DNA of 64,000 nucleotides, taken from contig NZ_FBWL01000171.1 in assembly GCF_001517425.1 (NCBI RefSeq), positions 283,698-347,697 of the forward strand, written 5' to 3'. Numbering within the stretch: position 1 is the first letter of the stretch; each line of letters starts with the position of its first letter. The notes below the pieces were generated by a model, which did not search any database, was not told the origin of the DNA, and saw only the letters and a program-made list of their open reading frames with translations. Shown one piece after another: positions 51,686-60,027 of the stretch. Made by a program: the position numbers and the translations under genes. The stretch is from Clostridium sp. C105KSO13 (GTDB taxonomy: Bacteria; Bacillota; Clostridia; Lachnospirales; Lachnospiraceae).

Positions 51686-52036
51686 TTACAGTGCTTCAAT
51701 ATTCACATCTTTTCCATCCCGCCATATTCTTTCCAGATCATAGAATAACCTGTTTTCTTTATCAAAAATGTGCACAATGACATCAACAAAGTCGAGCAGA
51801 ATCCAATTTCCCGTTCCGTATCCTTCCCGTTGTTTTAATTGGAATCCGGCCTTATGCAGACAATCTTCCACATTATCTACCAGAGCGCTTACCTGACTTT
51901 GACTGTTTCCGTTTGCAATGATGAAGTAGTCTGCAAGAACCGAAACCTCAGAAATATCAATGATTTTGATATCTTCACCTTTTTTTTCATCCAATGCATT
52001 GTAAGCAATGCGTGCCATTTTCTTCGCTTTTTCCAT
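51686..52036 (-). CDS. rsfS: Ribosomal silencing factor RsfS
   Basis: 116 residues. Binds L14 of the large subunit and blocks subunit joining in starvation. DISEVSVLADYFIIANGNSQ, with the following SQVSALVDNVED and GNWILLDFVDVIVHIFD, is diagnostic. The ATG at 52036 follows AAAAGGAGG; the in-frame extension to 52114 is non-conserved. Last gene of the obgE-yhbY-nadD-yqeK-rsfS run. Confidence 0.95.
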   Translation of the reverse strand: MEKAKKMARIAYNALDEKKGEDIKIIDISEVSVLADYFIIANGNSQSQVSALVDNVEDCLHKAGFQLKQREGYGTGNWILLDFVDVIVHIFDKENRLFYDLERIWRDGKDVNIEAL

Positions 52037-52091
52037 AACATCCTCCTTTTGATTTATGCAAGTGAAACCCGCAAAGCGTATTTCATCTCGT

Positions 52092-52661
52092 TTATTTTTT
52101 TGAATAATACTCATAAGTTCTGACTGTCATAGGATCGATATCTCTTCCCATTTTTTTCAGATAAGTAATGGTTGAATCTGCACTTATAGCAACCGCCTCG
52201 TTGATGTTAGAAAATGCAATGTACCTTACCTGATCAAGAACAGGGATTTTCATACGTCCCGGCTCTATGTAGTCAGCAATATATATAATTTTTTCCAGTA
52301 ATGTCATATCGGGTCTACCGGTAGTATGAAAGGTGATTGCATTGAGAATCTCAGCATCTTTTATATTATATTCATGCTCTGTAAGATATGCCCCGAGTTT
52401 TGCGTGTATCAGCGCAGGCATCATCAGTTCAGATTCTGTCAGGGGGATTTTGTATTCTCTGCATTGCTTTATCTGCTTTTTTATGGGGTACCCTTTGCCG
52501 CAGTCATGTAGAAGGCCGGCAAGCATAGCTTTCTCCATGTTCTCTCCATGACACATAGAAAGAGAAGCAGCTGTGTACATGACACCGATTGTGTGCCTGT
52601 AGCGCTCCGGCCTTAAATTCTTTTCTAATTTTTTCTGGATTCCTATGATATCATCCATCAT
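52092..52661 (-). CDS. yqeK: HD-domain Ap4A hydrolase YqeK
   Basis: 189 residues. HD metal motifs: RYRHTIGVM, LLHDCGKG, IHAKLGAYL and IIYIADYIEPGR. Family members symmetrically hydrolyse Ap4A to ADP. The gene is conserved between nadD and rsfS. The start is 52661 after AGGAGGC. Confidence 0.92.
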   Translation of the reverse strand: MMDDIIGIQKKLEKNLRPERYRHTIGVMYTAASLSMCHGENMEKAMLAGLLHDCGKGYPIKKQIKQCREYKIPLTESELMMPALIHAKLGAYLTEHEYNIKDAEILNAITFHTTGRPDMTLLEKIIYIADYIEPGRMKIPVLDQVRYIAFSNINEAVAISADSTITYLKKMGRDIDPMTVRTYEYYSKK

Positions 52662-52679
52662 GCATGAATGCCTCCTGCC

Positions 52680-53282
52680 TTACGTGTATAAGTGATGCTC
52701 TTTAATATAATCTGCAACCGCATCCGGTACCATATAATGAACTGTAAGCCCTCTGGATGCTCGTTTCCTTATAGTGGTAGAGGAGATTTCAAGCAGCGGT
52801 GCTCTTAAAAGTTCAATTTCTGCGTTGTATTTCATCTTCAGATATGAAATTTGTTTTTCCATATCTCCCACATCTTTATCATCTCTCATTGCGGCAAGTA
52901 TAGTACAGGTGGTGAAAATACCCTTAAAATATTTCCACTCTTCGATTGCAAAGAGAGAATCTGCCCCCAGGATAAAATAAAATTGATTTCTGGGGTACAT
53001 CTTATGAAAACTCAGCATTGTCTGGTAGGTATAAGAATGAACGCCCTCTTTCGCTTCATGCAGAGATATCTTGAAATGGGGTGAGGCGCTGATTGCTAGC
53101 TTAACCATCTCAATACGGTGCTGCAGGGAAGTATCCATTTCCTCTGCCTCCTTGTGAGGGGGGTTGCCGTTAGGCAAAAACCATATTTCATCAAGATTAA
53201 ATTCTTCAAAAGCAAATTCACCCAAGAGTAGATGTCCTATGTGAATTGGGTCAAATGTGCCTCCCATAATACCAATCTTCAT
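52680..53282 (-). CDS. nadD: Nicotinate-nucleotide adenylyltransferase NadD
   Basis: 200 residues. MGGTFDPIHIGHLLLGEFAF is the nucleotidyltransferase motif, with FLPNGNPPHK near residue 38 and ISSTTIRKRASRG (the ISSTxIR signature) near 164. Converts nicotinate mononucleotide to deamido-NAD in NAD synthesis. Start at 53282, 9 bases after yhbY. Confidence 0.97.
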   Translation of the reverse strand: MKIGIMGGTFDPIHIGHLLLGEFAFEEFNLDEIWFLPNGNPPHKEAEEMDTSLQHRIEMVKLAISASPHFKISLHEAKEGVHSYTYQTMLSFHKMYPRNQFYFILGADSLFAIEEWKYFKGIFTTCTILAAMRDDKDVGDMEKQISYLKMKYNAEIELLRAPLLEISSTTIRKRASRGLTVHYMVPDAVADYIKEHHLYT

Positions 53283-53291
53283 AACATTTAC

Positions 53292-53582
53292 CTATGGAAG
53301 TACGATCTTTTTTTTGTCGTCCTTCCCCTCTCTGTATAATACAATTTTCTTGCCAATTACCTGTACAACCTGTGAGCGTGTTCTTTCTGCTATCATGTTT
53401 CCCATTTCTTTGGGATCATCCCCACAGTTCTGCAGTACACTGATTTTAATTAACTCACGGGCATCCAGAGCCTCCGAAATAGCTTCGGTAAGACCCGGTG
53501 TCACACTGGATTTGCCAATCTGAAAGACTGGGTCCATTGTCATGGCAAGGCTTTTTAAATACGCTCTCTGTTTTGTTGTCAT
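53292..53582 (-). CDS. yhbY: YhbY/CRS1-CRM domain RNA-binding protein
   Basis: 96 residues with the CRM fold: LTKRAYL-like start (KQRAYLKSLAMTMDPVFQIG), IKISVLQNC, and VVQVIGKKIVLYRE at the C-terminus. A ribosome assembly factor associated with pre-50S particles. 16 bases after obgE. Confidence 0.93.
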   Translation of the reverse strand: MTTKQRAYLKSLAMTMDPVFQIGKSSVTPGLTEAISEALDARELIKISVLQNCGDDPKEMGNMIAERTRSQVVQVIGKKIVLYREGKDDKKKIVLP

Positions 53583-53598
53583 TATTGTTTATCTCCTG

Positions 53599-54882
53599 TT
53601 ATTTATAATAATCAAATTGTAATCCGTACATTTTAACTGTATCACCCTCCTGGATGCCGGCGTTTTCCAGTGCCTCCAGAATTCCTGCATCCTTTAGAAA
53701 ACGCTGAAAAAAAGCAAATCCTTTCTCTGAGTCAAGATTCGTGTAGCCCAGCATTTTTTCTATTTTAGGACCTTCAACGACATACAGTTCGTTCTCCTTT
53801 TCTACTGTATAGGGAAGATCTTCATAGATTAGCTCGTCCTCCGGGAAGTATTCCTGCTCGAATATAATAGGTTTTGTCTCTATATGCTGCAGCTGCTCAC
53901 TTACATAATATAGAAGCTCCAAAATACCCTTGCCAGACACACCGGAAATTGGAAATACCTTCATTCCCTGGGGCTCAAATTCGGCTCTCAGCCTGTCCAC
54001 CGGATTTTCATCACCTTTAAAGATTAAATCCATCTTGTTTGCCGCAATTACCTGCGGCCGTGCAGCAATCTCGGGTTTGTAAGCTGCAAGTTCGGCATTG
54101 ATCTTATAAATGTCATCAACGGGATCTCTCCCTTCAGTCCCCGCTGCATCGACAACGTGAATCATCATTCTCGTACGTTCAATATGACGCAGAAACTCAT
54201 GTCCCAGTCCTACACCTTCCGATGCTCCTTCTATCAACCCTGGAACATCAGCCATCACAAATCCTTTGGATCCTTTCAGATCCACCACTCCAAGGTTTGG
54301 GTTTAAAGTAGTGAAATGATAGTTGGCTATTTTGGGCTCAGCATTAGTTACCCGGGAAAGTAATGTAGACTTTCCCACATTTGGAAATCCAATCAATCCA
54401 ACATCGGCTATCACTTTTAATTCCAGACTGACCTCAAGCTCCCTAAAAGGCTGCCCCGGCTGAGCATACTTGGGGACCTGCATAGTTGCTGTAGCAAAAT
54501 GCTGGTTTCCTAAGCCTCCTCGTCCTCCTTTTAAAATAATCTGTCTGCGGTTGCTGCCGGACATATCGGCAACAACCTTTCCGGTCTTCTCTTCTTTTAC
54601 CACGGTTCCTTCTGGAACTTTCAGTACAAGATCCTTGCCGTCTTTTCCGTGGCAGCGGCGTTTCCCACCTTCTTCCCCGTCACCGGCAGCGTATTTTCTT
54701 TTGTGGCGGAAATCTGTCAGTGTATTTAGGCCCTCATCAATCTCAAGAATCAAATCTCCGCCTTTTCCACCGTCTCCTCCGTCAGGTCCTCCGTTGGGTA
54801 CATACAGTTCCCGTCTGAAACTGCAGTGCCCGTCTCCGCCTTTCCCTGACCTTATAAAAATTTTGGCTTTATCTGCAAACAT
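53599..54882 (-). CDS. obgE: GTPase Obg/CgtA
   Basis: 427 residues. Glycine-rich N-terminal Obg domain (VPNGGPDGGDGGKGGDLILE), G domain with GFPNVGKSTLLSR near residue 166, DVPGLIEGASEGVGLG (G3) and NKMDL (G4), and a C-terminal OCT domain. 50S assembly and stress GTPase. It has its own extended -10 promoter and is separated from rpmA by a terminator. Confidence 0.97.
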   Translation of the reverse strand: MFADKAKIFIRSGKGGDGHCSFRRELYVPNGGPDGGDGGKGGDLILEIDEGLNTLTDFRHKRKYAAGDGEEGGKRRCHGKDGKDLVLKVPEGTVVKEEKTGKVVADMSGSNRRQIILKGGRGGLGNQHFATATMQVPKYAQPGQPFRELEVSLELKVIADVGLIGFPNVGKSTLLSRVTNAEPKIANYHFTTLNPNLGVVDLKGSKGFVMADVPGLIEGASEGVGLGHEFLRHIERTRMMIHVVDAAGTEGRDPVDDIYKINAELAAYKPEIAARPQVIAANKMDLIFKGDENPVDRLRAEFEPQGMKVFPISGVSGKGILELLYYVSEQLQHIETKPIIFEQEYFPEDELIYEDLPYTVEKENELYVVEGPKIEKMLGYTNLDSEKGFAFFQRFLKDAGILEALENAGIQEGDTVKMYGLQFDYYK

Positions 54883-54935
54883 AATCTATATCCTTTTCTT
54901 CTTATTAATTATCTTTGTCACTTTTTAACTTTTTT

Positions 54936-54944
54936 ATTATATCA
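54936..54944 (-). promoter_or_regulatory. Extended -10 promoter for obgE
   Basis: Minus-strand TGATATAAT about 54 bases before the obgE start, between the rpmA terminator and obgE. Confidence 0.6.
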
Positions 54945-55014
54945 TAAGCGTTTTGTTTTTACTATTGATAATTGCTTAAAGAATCCGGCTTGTAAGTTTC
55001 CTATTATATTATAT

Positions 55015-55046
55015 AAAAAACCCCAGACCGTTTATCAGGTCTGAGG
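55015..55046 (-). terminator. Terminator after rpmA
   Basis: On the minus strand CCTCAGACC (55038-55046) pairs with GGTCTGGGG (55021-55029) around an 8-base loop, one G-T, followed by TTTTTT. It ends the rplU-prp-rpmA transcript. Confidence 0.88.
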
Positions 55047-55057
55047 CCGCTCATACA

Positions 55058-55342
55058 TTATTCAGCTACAGGATAGATAGAAACCTGTTTCTTATCTCTT
55101 CCTTTTCTCTCGTATCTGACAACACCGTCAACTAAAGCAAACAGAGTGTCATCACCGCCGCGCTGTACATTCACACCTGGGTGAATTTTTGTTCCGCGCT
55201 GTTTGTAAAGGATATTTCCGGCTTTTACAAACTGTCCGTCAGCTCTCTTGGCACCCAATCTTTTGGATTCGGAGTCACGGCCGTTCTTAGTGGAACCCAT
55301 TCCCTTTTTATGAGCAAAATATTGAAGGTTCAATTTTATCAT
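55058..55342 (-). CDS. rpmA: 50S ribosomal protein L27 with Prp-cleaved N-terminus
   Basis: 94 residues. The N-terminal extension [10 protein letters not shown] precedes [14 protein letters not shown]; this matches the Firmicute L27 propeptide cut by Prp after FA to free the functional N-terminus that reaches the peptidyl-transferase centre. The core is complete. Start follows GGAGGTG in the end of prp. Confidence 0.98.
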   Translation of the reverse strand: MIKLNLQYFAHKKGMGSTKNGRDSESKRLGAKRADGQFVKAGNILYKQRGTKIHPGVNVQRGGDDTLFALVDGVVRYERKGRDKKQVSIYPVAE

Positions 55343-55347
55343 GGTTA

Positions 55348-55692
55348 TTACACCTCCTTAAAGATAATATCAATGTATGGTTTGTAATTACTGTCATCTT
55401 CTATTTCTTCCAAACCAAGAAGCATAGTGTCCAACAGCAATCTGGCATCCTGTGTAGGTTCTGCATCTCCGGTAAAACGGAATCTAATATCTCCCTGTGT
55501 ATCAGAATCATCCGAGACAACAGATACATCATCAGTTGTATACCTTTCAATTGCATTCAGAGTATTGATGATGAGCATGGAGACTGCGGCGCATACAATA
55601 TCCATACCTTCTTCAGAAAACCCGGCGTGGCCCTGCGCGTCAAAACCTGCATATTCATGCTTGTCTGTCTTGTAAACGGTTACCCTAATCAT
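55348..55692 (-). CDS. prp: Ribosomal-processing cysteine protease Prp
   Basis: 114 residues. Catalytic His and Cys regions appear as [20 protein letters not shown], with His in GHAG and Cys in DIVCA. It removes the L27 propeptide; its gene sits between rplU and rpmA, as in other Firmicutes. The C-terminus [15 protein letters not shown] is typical. Confidence 0.95.
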   Translation of the reverse strand: MIRVTVYKTDKHEYAGFDAQGHAGFSEEGMDIVCAAVSMLIINTLNAIERYTTDDVSVVSDDSDTQGDIRFRFTGDAEPTQDARLLLDTMLLGLEEIEDDSNYKPYIDIIFKEV

Positions 55693-55703
55693 CCCGCCAC
55701 CAA

Positions 55704-56012
55704 CTAAGCGTTGATCTTGTCAATCTTCACTGCGGTATATTGTTGTCTGTGACCGTTTTTCTTATGATACCCAGTTTTTCTCTTATACTTATAAACAATT
55801 ACTTTTTTTGCTTTTCCATTACCAACTACAGAAGCTGTAACTGTTGCACCATCGACTGTCGGATTACCAACGACAAGCTTGTCATTGTTCACTGCAAGTA
55901 CCTGGTCAAATGTATAAGTCTCTCCAGCTTCTACCCCAAGTTTTTCTACTTTAATGATATCGCCTTCGGCTACTTTGTACTGTTTACCACCTGTTGCTAT
56001 AATTGCGTACAT
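55704..56012 (-). CDS. rplU: 50S ribosomal protein L21
   Basis: 102 residues starting [18 protein letters not shown], with the conserved C-terminal [20 protein letters not shown]. The start at 56012 follows GGAGGTG; the longer frame from 56042 lies in the leader. First gene of the rplU-prp-rpmA operon. Confidence 0.98.
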   Translation of the reverse strand: MYAIIATGGKQYKVAEGDIIKVEKLGVEAGETYTFDQVLAVNNDKLVVGNPTVDGATVTASVVGNGKAKKVIVYKYKRKTGYHKKNGHRQQYTAVKIDKINA

Positions 56013-56097
56013 ATGGCACCTCCTATTATCATTACTCGCCAATTACGGTGTCCGCCTGCTGACGGAACTTCAAAACCTCACTGTGCGGCATACTGTT
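56013..56097 (-). ncRNA. Ribosomal protein L21 leader RNA (candidate)
   Basis: Between the promoter and rplU the minus strand reads CCGCACAGTGAGGTTTTGAA, then a hairpin GTTCCGTC-AGCA-GGCGGAC, then ACACCGTAATTGGCGAG and the ribosome site. The order and conserved ACACCGTAAT and GGCGAG fit the Firmicute L21 leader, an autoregulatory 5' structure. The identification is from memory of that motif, not from a covariance search. Confidence 0.65.
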
Positions 56098-56099
56098 GT

Positions 56100-56129
56100 A
56101 GTATAGCATATGTTGTTTCGCGAAGTCAA
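56100..56129 (-). promoter_or_regulatory. Promoter of rplU-prp-rpmA
   Basis: Minus-strand TTGACT (56124-56129), 18-base spacer, TATACT (56100-56105), just downstream of the CBS gene. Confidence 0.8.
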
Positions 56130-56146
56130 TACTTTACGAATAATTA

Positions 56147-56557
56147 TTAATCAAAGTCATTAATCTTATTATAGCAATATTCTATGATGCTTTTTCGTGT
56201 TATGATGCCGATAAACTTATTCTGGTCATCGACAACCGGCACAAAATTCTGATTCATCGCTCTTTTTATAAGATCTTCCATATCTGCGTCTGCTGCTACT
56301 ACGTCAAAACCTGCCTTAAGTGGGAAATCACGGATAAAAATCTTCTCTGCACTTTTCAAGTTTAAGTTTTTGTAACTTTTAATCCCCCAAAGCAAATCCC
56401 CTTCCGTAACGGTCCCCACAAATTCTCCATCTTTATTCAGCATGGGGATGGCAGCGTATTTGTGATACTCCATTGTTTCAAGCACCTGACGGAGTGTAAA
56501 ATCATTATAAACGTAAGCAACATCACTTTTGGGTTTTAGAAAGAACAAAATGTTCAT
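56147..56557 (-). CDS. CBS domain pair protein
   Basis: 136 residues made of two CBS motifs: YVYNDFTLRQVLETMEYHKY with IPMLNKDGEFVGTVTEGDLL, and VVAADADMEDLIKRAMNQNF with VPVVDDQNKFIGIITRKSII. Such pairs bind adenine nucleotides and act as energy or ion sensors. No effector domain is attached. Start at 56557 after AAAAGGAGC. It is followed on the minus strand by the rplU promoter; lysC lies upstream of it. Confidence 0.9.
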   Translation of the reverse strand: MNILFFLKPKSDVAYVYNDFTLRQVLETMEYHKYAAIPMLNKDGEFVGTVTEGDLLWGIKSYKNLNLKSAEKIFIRDFPLKAGFDVVAADADMEDLIKRAMNQNFVPVVDDQNKFIGIITRKSIIEYCYNKINDFD

Positions 56558-56596
56558 GTTGAACTTGCTCCTTTTCTTTTATGTTTAGTAGTATGT

Positions 56597-57916
56597 TTAT
56601 ATTTGCGTTACCACAAATATTTCGTACAATGCCTTTATGGCACCTTTGAAATCATCATGCCGAACCCCTACAATAATATTCAGTTCACTGGAGCCCTGAT
56701 CAATCATTTTTACATTAATATGTGCATGCGCAAGTGCAGAAAAAATCCTTCCTGCAGTACCGCGGGTTGCCTTCATACCGCGGCCTACAATGGCAATCAA
56801 TGAAAGGTCAGACTCCAATTCAAGATGATCCGGAGTGACAACACTGTGGATTTCTGCAAGAACTTTCTGTTCCCTATCTTCAAATTCATCTTTGTGAACA
56901 AAGATTGTCATTGTATCAATTCCCGAAGGCATATGTTCAATGGAAATATCATTGTCCTCAAATACCTGCAGTACCTTGCGGCAAAACCCAATTTCAGAAT
57001 TCATCATAGCCTTTTCTATTGTAATTGCGACAAAACCGTCCGTACCGGCAATTCCGGTAATTGTATATTTGGGTTTTCTGCAAGTGCTTTCTACAATTAA
57101 GGTGCCTTCTTCTTCCGGAGCATTGGTGTTGCGTATATTAATTGGAATCCCTGCTTTTCTGACAGGGAAGATGGCATCTTCATGAAGCACACTGGCTCCC
57201 ATATAAGAAAGCTCCCTCAACTCCTTGTAGGTAATTGTTTCAATTGATTTTGCATTTTTGACAATTCTGGGATCGGCAATCAGGAAACCTGACACGTCTG
57301 TCCAGTTTTCATATACATCCGCAGAAACAGCCAATGCCACAATAGAGCCTGTGATGTCGGACCCCCCTCTGGAAAACGTCACAATTGTACCATCCTCTTT
57401 TGCTCCATAGAATCCGGGGATAACTGCACGTTCAGTACTGCTCAGACGGTGAGACAACAGTTCATTTGTAACGATATCATTAAAAGTTCCGTCATCGTTG
57501 AACCGTATGACCTCTGCTGCATCCACAAACTCGAAGCCGAGATATGCTGACATAATAATTCCGTTTAAATATTCTCCTCTGGAGGCCGCGTAATTTCTTC
57601 CCGCTTCTTTAATGAAGTTCTTCTGTATCATTTCAAATTCTTGATCCAGGGAAAGGGTAAGACCAAGCCCTTCAATAATTTCATTGTATCTGTCTTTAAT
57701 TTCAAAAAGCTTATCCTGAAAATCTTTCTTTCTTATTGCAGCGTCATAACAATTATACAACATATCCGTTACTTTTGTATCCCTTGAAAATCTTTTTCCG
57801 GGAGCGGATGGCACAACATACTTTCTGGACTCTTCAGATTGAATGATTTCGCCGGCCTTTTGGAAATGATCGGCATTTGCCAGAGAGCTTCCGCCAAATT
57901 TTACTACTTTCTTCAT
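56597..57916 (-). CDS. lysC: Aspartate kinase
   Basis: 439 residues. KFGGSSLANADHFQKAGEII at the start, TFSRGGSDITGSIVALAVSA in the kinase core, and two ACT domains near the C-terminus (VGRGMKATRGTAGRIFSALA). First step of lysine, threonine and methionine synthesis. The form lacks a homoserine dehydrogenase fusion. The start at 57916 follows TTGGAGGA; the in-frame extension to 57958 is leader. Feedback specificity cannot be read from sequence; no lysine riboswitch is present in the 135-base leader. Confidence 0.95.
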   Translation of the reverse strand: MKKVVKFGGSSLANADHFQKAGEIIQSEESRKYVVPSAPGKRFSRDTKVTDMLYNCYDAAIRKKDFQDKLFEIKDRYNEIIEGLGLTLSLDQEFEMIQKNFIKEAGRNYAASRGEYLNGIIMSAYLGFEFVDAAEVIRFNDDGTFNDIVTNELLSHRLSSTERAVIPGFYGAKEDGTIVTFSRGGSDITGSIVALAVSADVYENWTDVSGFLIADPRIVKNAKSIETITYKELRELSYMGASVLHEDAIFPVRKAGIPINIRNTNAPEEEGTLIVESTCRKPKYTITGIAGTDGFVAITIEKAMMNSEIGFCRKVLQVFEDNDISIEHMPSGIDTMTIFVHKDEFEDREQKVLAEIHSVVTPDHLELESDLSLIAIVGRGMKATRGTAGRIFSALAHAHINVKMIDQGSSELNIIVGVRHDDFKGAIKALYEIFVVTQI

Positions 57917-57981
57917 TATTTTTCCTCCAAATATACAGACAAAAGAATATTTTTGCAAGATTTATGCGTTCTTGGTTCATT

Positions 57982-58010
57982 ATTATAACGCAGTCGTTCC
58001 TGCTTGTAAA
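57982..58010 (-). promoter_or_regulatory. Promoter of lysC
   Basis: Minus-strand TTTACA (58005-58010), 17-base spacer, TATAAT (57982-57987), about 65 bases before the lysC start. Confidence 0.8.
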
Positions 58011-58051
58011 TCTCTTATTTTAGGTTTTTCTGCATATTTCGACAGGATGTT

Positions 58052-58531
58052 TTATACAATTACATCTGCATATTGTGCGTTTGCTGCCTTTTTTAAATCA
58101 CCGGGAAAAAGCTTTAGCTGCATACCAAGTTTTCCACCACTGACATAAATATAATCCAAGTTTTCCACAGTTTCATCTATAACGGTGGAAAAATCCTTTT
58201 TCATTCCTATAGATGTACAGCCGCCCCGTATATAACCGGTAACTGCGGTAAGTTCCTTTACAGGAAGCATTTCAATAGATTTTTCACCCACTACTTTGGC
58301 TGCCTTTTTTAAGTGAAGTTCTGCTTCAATCGGAATGACAAATACATAATGTTCTCCACTCTTTCCGGTCGTCACCAGAGTCTTGTATACCCTGTCATGG
58401 GGAAGATGCATCTTATCTGCGATTGTAATCCCGTCGATGAACTCATTGCTTTCATAGGTCTGATATTCATAGGGGATTTTATGCTTCTCCAGGATACGCA
58501 TGGCATTTGTTTTCAGTTCTTTCTTGCTCAT
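58052..58531 (-). CDS. ybaK: Cys-tRNA(Pro)/Cys-tRNA(Cys) deacylase YbaK family
   Basis: 159 residues. Removes mischarged Cys (and related) from tRNA(Pro). YKTLVTTGKSGEHYVFVIP, GGCTSIGMKK and the C-terminal GDLKKAANAQYADV are diagnostic of the YbaK fold. The start at 58531 follows AAGGAGGAAC. Preceded by a 270-base AT-rich gap. Confidence 0.93.
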   Translation of the reverse strand: MSKKELKTNAMRILEKHKIPYEYQTYESNEFIDGITIADKMHLPHDRVYKTLVTTGKSGEHYVFVIPIEAELHLKKAAKVVGEKSIEMLPVKELTAVTGYIRGGCTSIGMKKDFSTVIDETVENLDYIYVSGGKLGMQLKLFPGDLKKAANAQYADVIV

Positions 58532-58560
58532 AAATAGTTCCTCCTTAAAGCAAATCATTG

Positions 58561-58600
58561 TGTGAATAACTCTCTAATTTTAGCGGACCTCTGTGGATAA
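58561..58600. promoter_or_regulatory. Two DnaA-box-like 9-mers upstream of ybaK
   Basis: TGTGAATAA (58561-58569) and a perfect TGTGGATAA (58592-58600), the reverse complement of TTATCCACA, within 40 bases. The surrounding 58559-58830 gap is AT-rich and holds no gene. Confidence 0.45.
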
Positions 58601-58754
58601 CTTTTAAAAAACCCACAATTTTGCCCGATAAAGGGGCCGTTGCCCCACATTGTATACAAGAGTACAATTTATTATCGGACCAAGCCACCCGCGCACAACA
58701 AAGTTGTTTTTATTAAAAATTTATGTGTTATCGTATACAATTTAAAAAAGCAAA

Positions 58755-58810
58755 AAATAAGTAAGCCCTAAAAAAGGCTTGAAAAAAAGCTGCTTCCGTT
58801 CAGCTCTTTG
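58755..58810 (-). terminator. Tandem terminator hairpins after the RNase G gene
   Basis: On the minus strand AGAGCTG and CAGCT bracket AACGGAAG and are followed by TTTTTTT; a second small stem AAGCC-TTTTTTAG-GGCTT is followed by ACTTATTTTTT. Both are short stems but with strong T-runs. Confidence 0.6.
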
Positions 58811-58830
58811 TTTAACTTTGTACAATTGAA

Positions 58831-60027
58831 CTATTCTTTAATACTTTCATGCAGAGGTCTGCGGACTTTCTTTCGTGTCACCTCCACAAGCTGTAATTCT
58901 GTCATATCTACCAATGTTGTCTGAATGGGGTCTCGTGATAAATAATGGCGGAAAAACTTGAGTAGTTCATGCGTTGCATTGTCATCTTCCAGATTAATGA
59001 AATCTATAATAATGATTCCATTGAGATTTCTGAGACGTATTTGCTTTGCTGCCTCCTCTGCAGCTTCCAAATTGATTTTTAAATACGTTTCCATTGGTCC
59101 CTTTTTAGCAACAAATTTTCCGGAATTTACATCGATGACCGTCAGAGCTTCTGTATACTGAATCACCAGATATGCACCATTTTTGAGCCATACACGCTGT
59201 CCCAGTGTACGATCCAGTACAGTACGGGTACTATATAACTTAGCCAGAGAAAGCTGATTACTGGCATACCTTCTAAGATTAACTAAATATTCAGGTTGTT
59301 CTTTTTCGTAGTATTCCCTGACCTGACTGTAGAGCTCGTCCCCTTCAATTATAATCTCTGTCAGTCCCTCCGTGTATACATTCTTCAAATCTGATATATA
59401 GGCAGAAGGCTCCTGGTACAAACAGGAAAAGCATATCCTTGTATGAGCAATTTTTTTCATTTCAAAATATTTAGTTTCCAGTCCTCTGATTTCTTCAATA
59501 ATATCAGAAAAAGCCGCATCTTTAGCATTGGTACGTACGATAATACCATACTCCTCATTTTTCAGTGGCTGAAGCTGTTCCTTTAACTGCGTCCTTAAAC
59601 GTTTCGGCAATTTGCCGGAGGTTCCGATTCTTGTATTTCCAGAAGTTAAAATAACATAATGCCCATGAAAACTCAGATTGCTGCTAACCGTAGGGGCTTT
59701 TGTCTTGACTGCTTCTTTGGTAATCTGAACAACAAGCTCATCACCGATACAAAGTGATTTTTTTCCACTTTTGCGGGTAAATATAGCTCTGTCGGCCTGG
59801 CTCATGTCATAATAGCATTCTACTTTGTTCCCTATCTCAATAAAGGCAGCGCCTATATTTGACACAATATTTTTAACTTTACCTACATAAATATTCCCCA
59901 AGGCCTGTACGGAATTTCCTTTTTCACCTTCGGGAGTGCAATGTATCTCAACAATTTCATCATTTTCCAGTAGAAACATCCATATTTTATTTTCTTCCTT
60001 CATCATGAGAACTTTCCTTGAAATCAT
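58831..60027 (-). CDS. rng: Ribonuclease G/E family endoribonuclease
   Basis: 398 residues from the ATG at 60027 (overlapping the prior stop by ATGA); an internal ATG at 60006, with AAGGAAAG upstream, is an alternative. An S1-like RNA domain (GNIYVGKVKNIVSNIGAAF) precedes the DNase I-like catalytic part, where VIDVNSGKFV and IIIIDFINLEDD hold the metal-binding Asp residues. No C-terminal degradosome scaffold is present, so it is RNase G-like. The C-terminal zinc-link cysteines are absent (TRKKVRRPLHESI). Confidence 0.9.
   Translation of the reverse strand: MISRKVLMMKEENKIWMFLLENDEIVEIHCTPEGEKGNSVQALGNIYVGKVKNIVSNIGAAFIEIGNKVECYYDMSQADRAIFTRKSGKKSLCIGDELVVQITKEAVKTKAPTVSSNLSFHGHYVILTSGNTRIGTSGKLPKRLRTQLKEQLQPLKNEEYGIIVRTNAKDAAFSDIIEEIRGLETKYFEMKKIAHTRICFSCLYQEPSAYISDLKNVYTEGLTEIIIEGDELYSQVREYYEKEQPEYLVNLRRYASNQLSLAKLYSTRTVLDRTLGQRVWLKNGAYLVIQYTEALTVIDVNSGKFVAKKGPMETYLKINLEAAEEAAKQIRLRNLNGIIIIDFINLEDDNATHELLKFFRHYLSRDPIQTTLVDMTELQLVEVTRKKVRRPLHESIKE

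Noticed and set aside
57917..58051. Lysine riboswitch before lysC
   Set aside because: The 135-base leader has a normal promoter and is too short for the ~180-base lysine aptamer; no matching conserved core seen.
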